From contig JAJKFJ010022828.1 in assembly GCA_027382625.1 (NCBI GenBank), positions 1 through 64,000 of the forward strand: 64,000 nucleotides of DNA, in the 5' to 3' direction. The notes under the pieces were generated by a model that searched no databases, was not told where the DNA came from, and worked only from the letters and a program-made list of their open reading frames with translations. The position numbers were made by a program, and so were the translations under genes. Shown here piece by piece: positions 19,331-29,523 of this stretch; positions within the stretch are counted from its first letter, which is position 1, and the number at the start of each line of letters is the position of its first letter. This DNA is from Tetmemena sp. SeJ-2015 (lineage: Eukaryota > Ciliophora > Spirotrichea > Sporadotrichida > Oxytrichidae).

Positions 19331-19359
19331 TTGACCCGCCCGCCGCATGGGCGTATGCC
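19331..19359 (+). promoter_or_regulatory. Sigma-70-type promoter for the metZ leader
   Basis: TTGACC (19331-19336) and TATGCC (19354-19359) are separated by 17 bp. A start about seven bases downstream would place the first transcribed base at or just after 19365, exactly where the SAM-II aptamer's first helix begins. Confidence 0.6.
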
Positions 19360-19364
19360 GCGCC

Positions 19365-19420
19365 TTGTGGCGCTTTGTTACCGGATTGCGGGCCACGTTA
19401 AACATTCCGCTAAAGAGGTG
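19365..19420 (+). ncRNA. SAM-II riboswitch upstream of metZ
   Basis: GTGGC (19367-19371) pairs with GCCAC (19392-19396) to form P1. The strongly conserved 3' part is present: GCCACGTTAAAC followed by CCGCTAAAGAGG, matching the SAM-II consensus (GCCACGUUAAA...CGCUAAAAAGG) found in alphaproteobacterial met leaders. GCGG (19388-19391) can pair with CCGC (19407-19410) as the pseudoknot helix. SAM binding is expected to lower metZ expression. The call rests on these motifs and on the target gene; a covariance search would settle it. Confidence 0.85.
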
Positions 19421-19432
19421 AAGGGCATCGCG

Positions 19433-19464
19433 CCCCGGCACCTCTGGTTTGCCGGGGCTTTTTA
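19433..19464 (+). terminator. Intrinsic attenuator terminator in the metZ leader
   Basis: CCCCGGCA (19433-19440) and TGCCGGGG (19450-19457) form a perfect 8-bp stem followed by CTTTTTATT. AGAGGTG at the end of the aptamer (19414-19420) is the exact complement of CACCTCT (19439-19445) in this hairpin, so an antiterminator can form when the aptamer is unbound. Confidence 0.75.
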
Positions 19465-19484
19465 TTGGCCGGGGGCCGCGAGCG

Positions 19485-20666
19485 ATGACCAAGGACTGGA
19501 AGACCCGCACCAAACTTGTCCATGAGGGCAGCCGCCGCAGCCAGTATGGCGAGATGGCCGAGGCGATCTTTCTGACGCAGGGTTTCGCCTATGACAGCGC
19601 CGAAAGTGCCGAGGCACGGTTCATCAAGGCGGGCGAGGACGAATTCATCTATGCCCGTTACGGCAACCCCACCACGCGCATGTTCGAGGAACGCATCGCG
19701 GGTCTGGAAGGCACCGAGGATGCCTTTGCCACCGCAAGCGGAATGGCGGCGGTCAACGGGGCGCTGACCTCGATGCTGCGGGCGGGGGACCATGTGGTGT
19801 CGACCCGCGCCCTGTTCGGGTCGTGTCTTTACATCCTCGAGGATGTGCTGACGCGCTACGGGGTCAAGGTGACCTTTGTCGACGGGGCCGATCTGGACCA
19901 ATGGCGCGCGGCGGTGGTGCCGGGGACCAAGGCGGTGTTTTTCGAATCGATGTCGAACCCGACGCTGGAGCTGGTCGATATCCGCTCGGTCGCCGAGATC
20001 GCCCATGCGGTCGGTGCCCTTGTGATCGTGGACAATGTCTTTGCCACGCCGATCTTTTCGCGCGCGGTCGATCAGGGCGCGGATGTGATCGTCTATTCCA
20101 CGACCAAGCATGTCGACGGGCAGGGCCGCGCGCTTGGCGGGGTGGTCTGCGGCAGCAAGGATTATATCCGCAAGGTGCTTGAGCCCTATATGAAGCATAC
20201 CGGCGGCTCGATGAGCCCGTTCACGGCATGGATGCATCTGAACGGCATGGCGACGCTTGATCTGCGCTGCCGTGCGATGGCCGACAGTGCCGAGAAGGTC
20301 GCGAAGGCGCTGGAAGGCCATGCCAAGCTGAACAAGGTGATCTTCCCCGCGCTGGTCAGCCATCCGCAGCACGCTTTGGCGATGGCGCAGATGGGATCGG
20401 GCGGGACGCTGGTGACATTCGACATCAAGGCGGGGAAAGAGGCGGCGTTCCGCTTCATGAACGCGCTGAAGATCGCCAAGATTTCCAACAATCTGGGCGA
20501 TGCCAAGACCATCGCGACGCATCCGGCCACGACGACGCACCAGCGTCTGCCGCAGGATCAGAAGGATGCATTGGGCATCACCCCCGGCCTGATCCGGCTT
20601 TCCGTCGGGCTGGAAGATGCCGACGATCTGGTCGCCGACCTGCTTCAGGCCCTGGACGCGGCCTGA
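19485..20666 (+). CDS. metZ: O-succinylhomoserine sulfhydrylase
   Basis: PLP enzyme of the Cys/Met metabolism family; makes homocysteine directly from O-succinylhomoserine and sulfide. Intact, 393 residues. Motifs: YARYGNPT, FATASGMAAVNGAL, the PLP lysine block VIVYSTTKHVDGQGRALGGVV, and ATHPATTTHQRLPQDQKDALGITPGLIRLSVGLED near the end. The STTKHVDGQGR form and the length favour MetZ over cystathionine gamma-synthase. The ATG at 19485 follows the riboswitch and attenuator, so expression is expected to fall when SAM is plentiful. Confidence 0.95.
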   Translation: MTKDWKTRTKLVHEGSRRSQYGEMAEAIFLTQGFAYDSAESAEARFIKAGEDEFIYARYGNPTTRMFEERIAGLEGTEDAFATASGMAAVNGALTSMLRAGDHVVSTRALFGSCLYILEDVLTRYGVKVTFVDGADLDQWRAAVVPGTKAVFFESMSNPTLELVDIRSVAEIAHAVGALVIVDNVFATPIFSRAVDQGADVIVYSTTKHVDGQGRALGGVVCGSKDYIRKVLEPYMKHTGGSMSPFTAWMHLNGMATLDLRCRAMADSAEKVAKALEGHAKLNKVIFPALVSHPQHALAMAQMGSGGTLVTFDIKAGKEAAFRFMNALKIAKISNNLGDAKTIATHPATTTHQRLPQDQKDALGITPGLIRLSVGLEDADDLVADLLQALDAA

Positions 20667-20821
20667 GGCTTGCCTTTCACCGCGGAATACCCAAATGATG
20701 GACGCTGCTGTGAAAGAAAATGTCTTTTCCGGAATGAACCGGAGAGGGGCCTGAAACGTATACATCCGGAAATTGAAGGCCAGGGCCACGCGGCGCTGGC
20801 TGGAACCGAAAGGATCGCCCG

Positions 20822-21670
20822 ATGAACCTTCATCTGCCTGAAATCGACCGCAGCCCCTCGCGCGACGAGGCCGAAGCCGCGCTGGACCTGCTGCGCCGCT
20901 GGGCGGGCCATGCCAGCGATGCCGAGATTGCGGCGCTTGACCCCTCGGTCCGCGCCCTGGCCGGGGCTGCGCCGGCCCTGACGGCCATGGCCTATCCGGC
21001 CCTGTCGCGCGCCTATCCGGAAGATTTCGTCGCTGATGCCGCCTATCGCGACACGCTGCCCGACTTGCAAAACGGCCCGGCCAGCCTGATCGTCGGCGAG
21101 CGGCGAGTGATCGAGCATGTCGGGATCTCCAATTTCCGCCTGCCGATCCGCTACCGCACCCGCGACAATGGCGAGCTGACGCTCGAGACCAGCGTGACGG
21201 GGACGGTCAGCCTCGAGGCGGAAAAGAAGGGCATCAACATGAGCCGCATCATGCGGTCGTTCTATGCCCATGCGGAACGGGATTTCAGCTTTCAGGTGAT
21301 CGAACACGCGCTGGAAGATTACAAGCGCGATCTGGAAAGCTTCGATGCGCGAATCCAGATGCGGTTTTCCTTCCCCGTCCGGGTGGACAGCCTGCGGTCG
21401 GGCCTGTCGGGCTGGCAGTATTACGACTTTGCGCTGGAGCTGGTCGATGTGGCTGGGGTGCGGAAAAAGATCATGCACCTCGATTTCGTCTATTCCTCGA
21501 CCTGCCCCTGTTCGCTGGAACTGTCGGAACATGCCCGCCGGACGCGCGGGCAGCTTGCGACGCCGCATTCGCAGCGGTCGGTGGCGCGGATTTCGGTGGT
21601 GGTGAACCCGGGCACGCGGCTTTGGTTCGAGGACCTGATCGAGCTTGCCCGCGCGGCGGTGCCGACCGAG

Positions 21671-21715
<45 letters not shown>

Positions 21716-21892
21716 TTGAACGCGGCCAATCCGATCTTTGTCGAGGATGCGGCGCGGTCCTTCTGTCAGGCGTTGAAGGGCGATGCGCGGATCGGCGATT
21801 TCCGCATCGTGGCCAGCCATCAGGAAAGCCTGCATTCGCACGATGCCGTGAGCCTCTTGACCGAAGGTCCCACCTTCGCTGCGAAGCCTTGA
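20822..21892 (+). CDS. folE2: GTP cyclohydrolase I type 2 (FolE2)
   Basis: Converts GTP to dihydroneopterin triphosphate, first step of folate synthesis; the metal-promiscuous alternative to FolE. Intact, 356 residues. Diagnostic blocks: EHVGISNFRLPIRYRTRD, EKKGINMSRIMRSFYAHAE, the metal-binding Cys region SSTCPCSLELSEHAR, and FVEDAARSFCQAL with IVASHQESLHSHDAV. FolE2 is under zinc control in several bacteria, but I cannot point to a convincing Zur box in the 155-bp spacer. Links to folB and folP at 33-35 kb. Confidence 0.95.
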
Positions 21893-21971
21893 CCCGACGC
21901 TGTTCCGGTCGCTTTATCACGTCGGCTAGGGCGCGCACCGCGCCGGCGCGGTGTCGCCAGTGGAGGGCGCC

Positions 21972-22136
21972 ATGCGGAGAATGCGTCTGGGGCCAAGGGG
22001 CCAGTATCTGCTGATGGCCGTGATGCTGGCCGTTGCGGTTGTGCGGGTCTTTGGCGGGTCGGCAGGTCAGGCGTTGCCGCATGTCTATGGCCTGCACGCG
22101 ACAGCGCCCCTGCCGTTGACGCATAGCGGCGGCTGA
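21972..22136 (+). CDS. Possible small single-helix membrane protein
   Basis: A 54-codon frame, MRRMRLGPRGQYLLMAVMLAVAVVRVFGG..., with a positively charged start and one hydrophobic helix, between folE2 and trkH. An AG-rich element (GTGGAGGGCGCC) precedes the ATG. A GC-rich inverted repeat (CCCGGCGGCGCCGGGC) follows. The other 200 bases of the 363-bp spacer show no gene. Could be real or chance; no family recognised. Confidence 0.3.
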   Translation: MRRMRLGPRGQYLLMAVMLAVAVVRVFGGSAGQALPHVYGLHATAPLPLTHSGG

Positions 22137-22255
22137 TCGCTGCGCCCGGCGGCGCCGGGCCGGCGCGGGCAAGCGTTGCATGGCGACGACAAGTCGATAC
22201 TGCCGCAGGCGCGGCGGTTTGACGGGCTGATGCTTCGGCCCTATTGCTGCGCCCT

Positions 22256-23704
22256 ATGATCGACCCGCGCCCCGTGGCCTACGTGATCGGACGTATCCTG
22301 ATCGTCCTTGCCATCCTCATGGTCGCGCCGGCCATCGTGGACTGGCGGGCGGGCGATGCGAATGGCTTTGCCTTTGCCCAATGCGCGGTGATCACAGGGG
22401 TTGTGGGAGTCGCCCTGTCGCTGGCCACGGCGAATGGGCTGGGGGCCGCGCTGGATGTGCGCCAGGCCTATATCCTGACCGCCGCGATCTGGTTCGTCGT
22501 GCCCGCCTTCGGCTCCTTGCCTTTCTGGCTGGGCGCGCCGGGCCTGCCGCCGATCTATGCCTATTTCGAAGGCGTCTCGGGCATCACGACCACCGGCTCC
22601 TCGGTCATCACCGGGCTTTCCGAACATCCGCTGGGCATGAACCTGTGGCGCGGGATGCTGAACTGGCTAGGCGGGCTTGGTATCGCCTTCATCGCGATGA
22701 TCTTTCTGCCACTGATGCGCGTGGGCGGGATGCAGTTCTTCCGCACCGAGGGGTTCGACACATTCGGCAAGGTGCTGCCGCGGGCGACCGACCTCGCCAA
22801 GCAGTTGCTGGTCGTCTATGTCGCGCTGACCGTGATCGCCATCAGCGCCTATGCGGGGCTGGGGATGCCGACGGCCGAGGCGGTGATCCATGGCTTCAGC
22901 ACGGTCTCGACCGGCGGTTTCTCGACCAATGATTCCTCGTTCACGCCCTATGCGCCGCCGATCCATTATGCCGGGGCGCTGTTCATGTTCCTGTCGAGCC
23001 TGCCCTATATCCGCTTCGTCCAGTTGATCAACGGCGCGCCCTTGCCCCTGTGGCGCGACAGCCAGATCCGGGCCTATTTCCGCTGGCTGATGTCGGCGGT
23101 GCTGATCGTCGCGGTCTGGCGCGTGCTGACGGCGGGGACGGATTGGGAAACCGCCTTCCGCGAAAGCCTGTTCAACCTGACCTCGATCATGTCCTCGACC
23201 GGCTATGGCGCGGGCAGTTTCAGCGGCTGGGGCGGGTTGATGCTGGTTGTCGCCTTCTGCCTGGGCGTGATCGGCGCCTGTTCGGGGTCCAGCGCCGCGG
23301 GCCTGTCGGTCTTCCGCGTGCAGGTCGCGATGGCGGTGCTGCGCCGTCAGATCCGCCAGATCTCTCGTCCCTCGGCGGTGGACCCGGTGAAATACGAAGG
23401 CCGCACTGTCGAGGAAGACGTGATCCATGCCCTGATCATGTTCATCACCAGTTTCATCCTGATTCTGGGCGTCCTGTCGGTGGCCGTGACCCTGATGGGG
23501 GTCGACCGGGAATCGACCCTGTTCGCGGTCTGGACCTCGATCGGGAATGTGGGCTACGGCTTCGGGCCGCTGGTGGCGCGGACCGGGACTTTCATCGATT
23601 TCCCCGAAGGCGCGATCCTGATCATGACGCTGGCGATGATCTTGGGGCGGCTGGCCTTCTGGCGATGCGCGGTGCCTGATCCTGCCCTGTTCTGGCGCGC
23701 ATGA
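22256..23704 (+). CDS. trkH: TrkH-family potassium uptake membrane protein
   Basis: Ion-conducting subunit of a Trk/Ktr-type K+ uptake system. Four pore loops are visible: SGITTTGSSVITG, STVSTGGFSTND, SIMSSTGYGAG and SIGNVGYGFGP, each with the selectivity-filter glycine. Start at MIDPRPVAYVIGRILIVLAILM. About 480 residues, normal length. The last 20 residues (LAFWRCAVPDPALFWRA) look shifted and restored compared with the usual LELLxxLxLxxPxFWR ending, another sign of paired indels. It needs a TrkA-like partner, which is not in the window. Confidence 0.92.
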   Translation: MIDPRPVAYVIGRILIVLAILMVAPAIVDWRAGDANGFAFAQCAVITGVVGVALSLATANGLGAALDVRQAYILTAAIWFVVPAFGSLPFWLGAPGLPPIYAYFEGVSGITTTGSSVITGLSEHPLGMNLWRGMLNWLGGLGIAFIAMIFLPLMRVGGMQFFRTEGFDTFGKVLPRATDLAKQLLVVYVALTVIAISAYAGLGMPTAEAVIHGFSTVSTGGFSTNDSSFTPYAPPIHYAGALFMFLSSLPYIRFVQLINGAPLPLWRDSQIRAYFRWLMSAVLIVAVWRVLTAGTDWETAFRESLFNLTSIMSSTGYGAGSFSGWGGLMLVVAFCLGVIGACSGSSAAGLSVFRVQVAMAVLRRQIRQISRPSAVDPVKYEGRTVEEDVIHALIMFITSFILILGVLSVAVTLMGVDRESTLFAVWTSIGNVGYGFGPLVARTGTFIDFPEGAILIMTLAMILGRLAFWRCAVPDPALFWRA

Positions 23705-23814
23705 GGGCGCTGTCTCACGCCGTGCGGAAAGAAGGCCATCCGTCAATGGCCCGCGGGATGACGCTCAGTCGTCCGGCGCATGCGCGCCGGTCCCAGTCCA
23801 CAGGAGACCAACCG

Positions 23815-25613
23815 TCATCGCGGTGCGATGTGGGTCAATATCCTCGGGCGCAGCGCACCCTGGCTTTCGGCGGGCAGAAGGGCGATGCCCTGGGCCGCAA
23901 AGCACCGTTTGCACCGAGGCAGCGGCCGCCGCGAAGCTGACGCCTTCGGGCAATTGCTGCGCCCCCTGACGGGCCGCCTGCGGCAGCAGCATCCCAGCTG
24001 CGCGCCCGTGGCGTCGATCACCGGGCCGCCGGCATCGCCGGGCAGGGCGGTCAGCGCCAGCCGCTTGACCCCCGTTTCTCCGTTCAGGCCGGTCAGGTCT
24101 TCCAGCGTGCCCCAGGTCAGCACCGGGGCGGGCAGGCGGTCTTCGTAGGAATAGCCCGCCACGGCGATTTCCGCCCCGATCCGGTCAGGCGCGATCTGGA
24201 ACCTGGCCACGCCGGGCGGGGCAAGCGCCTCGGCCGGGGTCAGGACCGCCAGACCGGTCGCCGCATCGGTCAGGGTGACAGTCGCCTCGGTCTCGCGGTC
24301 GATGGTCACGCGGCCGCATTGCGCCACCGCCTCGGCCGTGGTCAGCACCGCGCCCTGCGCCGATATGTAGAAGCCCGACCGGCTGTGGCGCGGCTTGCGC
24401 ACTTCAAGCCCCGCCAGAAGCCCGCGTCGCGCCGCATCGTCCAGCGGCACCAGACCGGGGTCCAGCGCGGTCGAGCCGACGGGGCGGAAGCTCTGCTCCA
24501 GCACCTGGATCAGCCGCGCGTCGCGTTCGGCATTCGCGGGTTTGGACAACACCATCCAGCCCTTAATGAAGCCGCCCTCGAAGCGGGCATAGGCGCGGCT
24601 GTCATGGGTGGCCGAAGTGCCGTGGATGCGGAATTCCTTGTCGCTGCGCGTGCGCTCGCCGGTCTCGGGCATGTCTTCCAGCGATTGCAGGATGTCATAA
24701 AGGCCATAGAACGCGCCGATATCGCCGGGTTGCGAGATCAGGACGATCGACAGGTCCGAGCCGTTCTTGGGCTTGAAATGCACGAAAGGCGGCTCGTAGC
24801 GGTCAAACTCGACCAGGCTCAGCGGCAAGGTCGCCTCGATGCCGGATTCCTGTTCGTTCACCGTGGCAAAGCCGTATTCGGCGATCTCGGCCTGATGGTT
24901 CGCCACCAGAGTGGCGCGCTGGCGCGCGGTCAGAACGCCGGTCGGCTCGAGCCCCATCGCTTCCTGCCAGGCGGCCATGGATTTGCGGGTGCCTGGGCCA
25001 TAGGCGCCGTCGATGCCGCCCGCATAGAAGCCGAACCATTGGCAGCGCGACCTGCAATTCCTTGCGTTCGTCCTCGGTCATCAGGGCCTCGGACTGGCGG
25101 GCCTCCTGCAGGGTTTCTTCGGGCTCCTCGACCGCGGCGGGTTCGGGCGCGGGCTCCGCGATAGCTTCGGCGCCTGCTTCGGGCGTGGTGGCCTCGGGCT
25201 CCGCCCCTTCGGCAGCGGTTGCGCCGTCACTTCCGCAGGTGGCGCGGGCGGGGTCAGCGCGCCTTCACCGCTGGCAGGCCAGAAAGGTTCGCGGAAATTC
25301 GCACCATCGGCGATGAAACTGTCGCCGGGGATCAGGTTCTCGCCCTTCAGCCCGGCAAGCTGCGCCGCGCCCTCGGCCACGTCATAGGACCCAGCACGAT
25401 GGCATACCAGCCCGAGCGCAGGCGGAAGCCCCGGGTCTCGGGGAAAATCGCGGCATAGGCGCGGGCGCGGGCGGTCGCCTCGTCCAGCGTCGGCTGCGCC
25501 TCGATCTGGACCCAGACCTGTTCCTGGGCGCGGGCCGGGGGCACGGCAAAGGTCAGGAGCGCGGCGAGAAGGGCAAGCAGGGCGGCGGAATGGCGAAGCA
25601 AGGCGGGCATCAT
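23815..25613 (-). CDS. Secreted protein with SPOR-like, peptidoglycan-binding-like and trypsin-fold domains lacking catalytic residues; frameshifted
   Basis: Signal peptide MMPALLRHSAALLALLAALLTFAVPPARA, then a SPOR-like repeat (VWVQIEAQPTLDEATARARAYA...GFRLRSGWYAIVLGP), a Pro/Glu-rich linker, a PG-binding-like segment (DERKELQVAL ... MAAWQEAMGLEPTGVLTARQRA), a middle domain, and a chymotrypsin-like C-terminal domain. In the last, the usual LTNAHVV block reads VLTTAEAVAQC with no His, and the GNSGGPV block reads GDAGGPVID with Ala for Ser. So it cannot be an active serine protease, though relatives are often called that. Frame breaks lie near 25380, 25190, 25020 and 23990. Periplasmic, perhaps a peptidoglycan-associated scaffold (inference). 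Confidence 0.65.
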
Positions 25614-25810
25614 GCGCGGATCTGATCCTTTGGGCCGGAAAGGCCCGGCCGGTCACTGGCGCGCCACCTTTAGCCAAGGGTCGGCGAAGGGCAAGGGCCG
25701 GGCGGGGCGGCAGCGCGGCGGTGTTGCAGCCCTGCCTGCGCTTTCGGGCGGCAATTGACCCCGCAGGGTCGGGCGGATAGGACGGGCGCGCGACACCGAA
25801 AGGGCCAAGC

Positions 25811-26743
25811 ATGACCGAGCGCGCCACCCCGCCCAAGTCCTTCCAGGAGATCATCCTGCGTCTGCAATCCTATTGGGGCGCGCAGGGCTGCGCCGTGCTG
25901 CAGCCTTATGACATGGAGGTCGGCGCTGGCACCTTCCACCCGGCGACCACGCTGCGTTCGCTGGGGACCAAGCCCTGGGCCGCCGCCTATGTCCAGCCCT
26001 CGCGCCGTCCGACGGACGGGCGCTATGGCGAGAACCCGAACCGGTTGCAGCATTACTACCAGTATCAGGTTCTGATCAAACCCTCGCCGCCGAATTTGCA
26101 GGAGCTTTACCTCGGATCGCTGCGGGCCATCGGGATCGACATGGGCCTGCATGACATCCGCTTTGTCGAGGATGACTGGGAAAGCCCGACGCTGGGCGCA
26201 TGGGGTCTGGGCTGGGAGGTCTGGTGCGACGGGATGGAAGTGTCGCAGTTCACCTATTTCCAGCAGGTCGGCGGGCATGATTGCCGCCCCGTGTCGGGCG
26301 AGTTGACCTATGGTCTGGAACGTCTGGCGATGTATGTGCTGGGGATCGACCATGTGATGGAGATGCCCTTCAACGATCCGGCCGCGCCCATTCCCTTGAC
26401 CTATGGTGACATCTTCCGCCAGATCAAGGAGGAATACAGCCGCCATAATTTCGACGGCGCGACGGTCGAGATGCTGTTCCAGCATTTCAAGGATGCCGAG
26501 GCCGAATGCCAGCGCCTGCTGGACCGGCCGGGATCCAAGACCGGCAAGCGCATCGTGATGGCGCATCCGGCCTATGACCAGTGCATCAAGGCGAGCCACC
26601 TGTTCAACCTGCTCGACGCGCGGGGGGTGATTTCGGTGACCGAGCGGCAGGCCTATATCGGGCGGGTGCGGGCCTTGGCGAAGAAATGCGCCGATGCCTT
26701 CCGCGACACGGAAGCGGGCCGCGACGCCGAGGTCGCAGCGTGA
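25811..26743 (+). CDS. glyQ: Glycyl-tRNA synthetase alpha subunit
   Basis: Catalytic subunit of the alpha2beta2 bacterial glycyl-tRNA synthetase. Intact, 310 residues. [43 protein letters not shown] is the class II motif start; [36 protein letters not shown] follows; [42 protein letters not shown] is strongly conserved. Its stop overlaps a GTG start of the next gene by four bases. Operon order alpha / small gene / beta. Confidence 0.97.
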   Translation: MTERATPPKSFQEIILRLQSYWGAQGCAVLQPYDMEVGAGTFHPATTLRSLGTKPWAAAYVQPSRRPTDGRYGENPNRLQHYYQYQVLIKPSPPNLQELYLGSLRAIGIDMGLHDIRFVEDDWESPTLGAWGLGWEVWCDGMEVSQFTYFQQVGGHDCRPVSGELTYGLERLAMYVLGIDHVMEMPFNDPAAPIPLTYGDIFRQIKEEYSRHNFDGATVEMLFQHFKDAEAECQRLLDRPGSKTGKRIVMAHPAYDQCIKASHLFNLLDARGVISVTERQAYIGRVRALAKKCADAFRDTEAGRDAEVAA

Positions 26744-27216
26744 ATGGCAAACTGGTCGCGGGGTTCATCGTGCTGACGGGCGTTCTGGCCGGGGCGGCGG
26801 TCTGGTATCTTCAGGAATATGCGTTCTACGAACAGGTCGCCTTCCCCCGGGCGAGGAAATCCGCCTGACCCCGGTGACGGGCGGCCCGCCCGAGGGCCAT
26901 CGTGGCCGATGACGTTCAGGGCATCGATGCCGACAGCTCTCCGCTGCGGTTCCGGGCCTGTTTCACCACGCCGCTGACCCAGGCGACGCTGAGCGAGACC
27001 TACCAGATCTATGACAATCCGACGCCCACCAACGGGCCGGGCTGGTTCGACTGCTATGATGCCGCCAAGGTCGGCGCGGCGCTGGAGAAGGGCGAGGCCA
27101 TCGCCTTTCTGTCTGAACATGACATTCACCCCGGCGTCGACCGGGTGGTGGCGGTGATGGGCGACGGGCGGGCCTATGCCTGGCACCAAACTCAATGACG
27201 AATTGAAGGACTGACA
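26740..27216 (+). CDS. Conserved small membrane-anchored protein between glyQ and glyS (DUF6446-like), frameshifted
   Basis: GTG start in a GTGA overlap with glyQ. A signal anchor ([32 protein letters not shown]) is followed after a shift near 26855 by [14 protein letters not shown], then [73 protein letters not shown] and [11 protein letters not shown] one-base insertion near 27188 hides the true end LNDELKD with a TGA at 27214-27216, three bases before glyS. Genes like this sit between glyQ and glyS in many Rhodobacteraceae; function unknown. The DUF number is from memory. Confidence 0.7.
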
Positions 27217-27218
27217 CG

Positions 27219-29454
27219 ATGCCGGACCTCTTGATCGAGCTGTTTCCGAGGAAATCCGGCGCGATGCGCGCAGGCGCGGCTGAGAACGGTACGACGGCTG
27301 GTCGGGCCGGGCTGACCTATGCCGTGCCGGGTTTCGACGCCGCGCCGCCTGGTTCTGGCATGAGGGGCTGAGCGCGGACTCGCGCCCGTGCGCGAGGAAG
27401 CAAGGGCCGACCCTCGGCCCGGCGGCGCCATTGAGGGCCCGGTTTTACCGGCTGGGCTGGAGCAGCTGAAACGCACCCCAAGAAGGCGAGGTCATTCGCC
27501 TGTCGAAACCTGGCCGTCGACCGCAGATCGTGGCCGAAGTGCTGGAAGCCGCGATCCGCAATTTCCCCTGGCCCAAGGCGATGCGCTGGGGTTCGGGGTC
27601 CTTGCGCTGGGTGCGGCCGCTGCATTCGATCCTGTGCATCCTGTCGGATGAGGCAGGCGCGCAGACTGTGCCCCTGACAGTCGAAGGCATCACTGCGGGC
27701 AACACGACCGAGGGCCACCGTTTCATGGGGATCGGGCGGTTCACCGTCAACTCCTTTGACGACTACGCCGCCAAGCTGCGGAAGGCCAAGGTCATGCTCG
27801 ACCCGGCCGAACGCGAGGCGCATATCTGGCAGGGCGCGCAGAACCTGGCCTTTGCCGCCGGACTGGAGGCGGTCGAGGACAAGGCCTGGCGATCGCCGGG
27901 CAGGTGAATGGCCGGTGCCGCTGATGGGCCGCATCCCCGAGGCCTTCCTCGCCCTGCCGGCCGAAGTGCTGCAAACCAGCATGAAGGAGCATCAGAAGTT
28001 CTTTTCGGTGAAGAACCCGAAAACGGGGCGGATCGAGGGGTTCATCACGGTCGCCAACGTCGAGACCGCCGATCAGGGGGCGACGATCCTGAAGGGCAAC
28101 CAGAAGGTGCTGTCGGCGCGCCTGTCGGATGCGCGGTTCTTCTGGGAGAATGACCTGCGGGTGGCCAAGGCGGGGATGCAGGACTGGGCCGAGGGCCTGA
28201 CCCATGTGACCTTCCACAACAAGCTGGGTCCAGGCCGACCGCATCGCCCGCATCGCGGCGCTGGCGCGCGAGATCGCGCCGCTGGTCGGAGCGGACGCTC
28301 TGCTCGCGGAACAGGCGGCCAAGGTGGCGAAGCTGGATCTGCGCTCGGCGATGGTGGGGGAATTCCCCGAATTGCAGGGGGTTATGGGCCGCTATTACGC
28401 GATGGCAGCCGGCCTGCCGCAGCCGGTGGCCGATGCGGCGCGCGACCATTATTCTCCGCTGGGCCCGTCGGATGCCGTGCCGACCGATCCGGTCTCGGTT
28501 GCCGTGGCGCTGGCAGACAAGATCGACACGCTGACGGGGTTCTGGGCGATTGACGAGAAGCCGACGGGGAGCAAGGACCCCTTTGCGCTGCGGCGGGCGG
28601 CGCTGGGGGTGATCCGGCTGGTGCTGGGGAGCGGGGTGCGGGCTAAACTGCTTGATCTTCTAGAATCTTGGCTCCCAATACACGCGGAAAGCCAACTCGC
28701 ATCTCGCGATATAGCCTTTTCAATTTCCGCGAATGAAGAAACAGCAGGAGCGATTAAGTATTTCGCGAACCATATCTCAACCTCTTGGCCGTCTCTCCAC
28801 GGCGACGATTGGAATCAACTGTTCTTCTCTTGGGTTCCTGACGTTGAAGCTAACCTGAAACTAAACAAAAAAGTCCCTTACGAAGTCGGGGAGACAAGTG
28901 GAGGCGTCATCAATCCGAGGCGCTACATTCCCGACCTCCTCGCCTTCTTCCACGACCGCCTGAAAGTCTTCCTCAAAGACCAAGGCATCCGGCATGATGT
29001 CATCGATGCCTGCCTTGCCATGCCCGGCAATGACGATCTGACGCTGCTGGTCAAGCGCGCCACCGCGCTGTCGGACGTGCTGAAGACCGAAGACGGGACG
29101 AACCTTGTCCAAGGGTTCAAGCGGGCGAACAACATCCTGACGGCCGAGGAAAAGAAGGACGGCGTCGAATATTCCTTCGGCGCCGATGCGAAATTCGCAG
29201 AAGGGCCGGAAGAGGCGGCCCTGTTTGCCGCGCTCGACGCGGCCGAGGCGAAGATCGCCCCCGCGATGGCATCGGAAGATTTCCCGGCGGCGATGGCGGC
29301 CATGGCGGCGCTGCGCGGGCCGGTCGATGCCTTCTTCACCGCCGTTCAGGTCAACAGCGACAACCCGATCGTGCGGCGCAACCGGCTGAACCTGCTGCAC
29401 CGTATCCGGGCGATCTGCGGCGGTGTTGCTGATCTTTCGCGCATCGAGGGCTGA
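27219..29454 (+). CDS. glyS: Glycyl-tRNA synthetase beta subunit, frameshifted, with an AT-rich in-frame insertion
   Basis: tRNA-binding subunit partnered with GlyQ. Start MPDLLIELF; the first 250 bp change frame several times (AAENG.., GLTYAVPGF). From about 27520 the protein is clear: [129 protein letters not shown], and after the insertion [26 protein letters not shown] and the C-terminal [31 protein letters not shown]. Breaks also near 27885 and 28225. About 745 residues with the insertion, against roughly 690 in typical members. Confidence 0.92.
28655..28918 (+). other. AT-rich in-frame insertion within glyS
   Basis: About 88 codons of clearly lower G+C than the surroundings, with codons such as AAA, ATA, TTT and CTA that are rare elsewhere. 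Reads [20 protein letters not shown] ... [20 protein letters not shown] ... GGVINPRRY without a stop. The conserved GlyS text stops at [12 protein letters not shown] and restarts at [12 protein letters not shown]. No domain recognised. Confidence 0.7.
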
Positions 29455-29523
29455 ATCGCGCCGAAATGTTGCGCTTGCGTGACAGGATTTGCGGCGTATT
29501 CTGCCTGCGCGAAAGGTGCTGCG

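Noticed and set aside
20667..20821. Possible Zur box (GTATAC core) before folE2
   Set aside because: The palindrome is only six bases and does not fit the longer AT-rich Zur consensus. Zinc control of folE2 is known elsewhere but is not supported by these bases.
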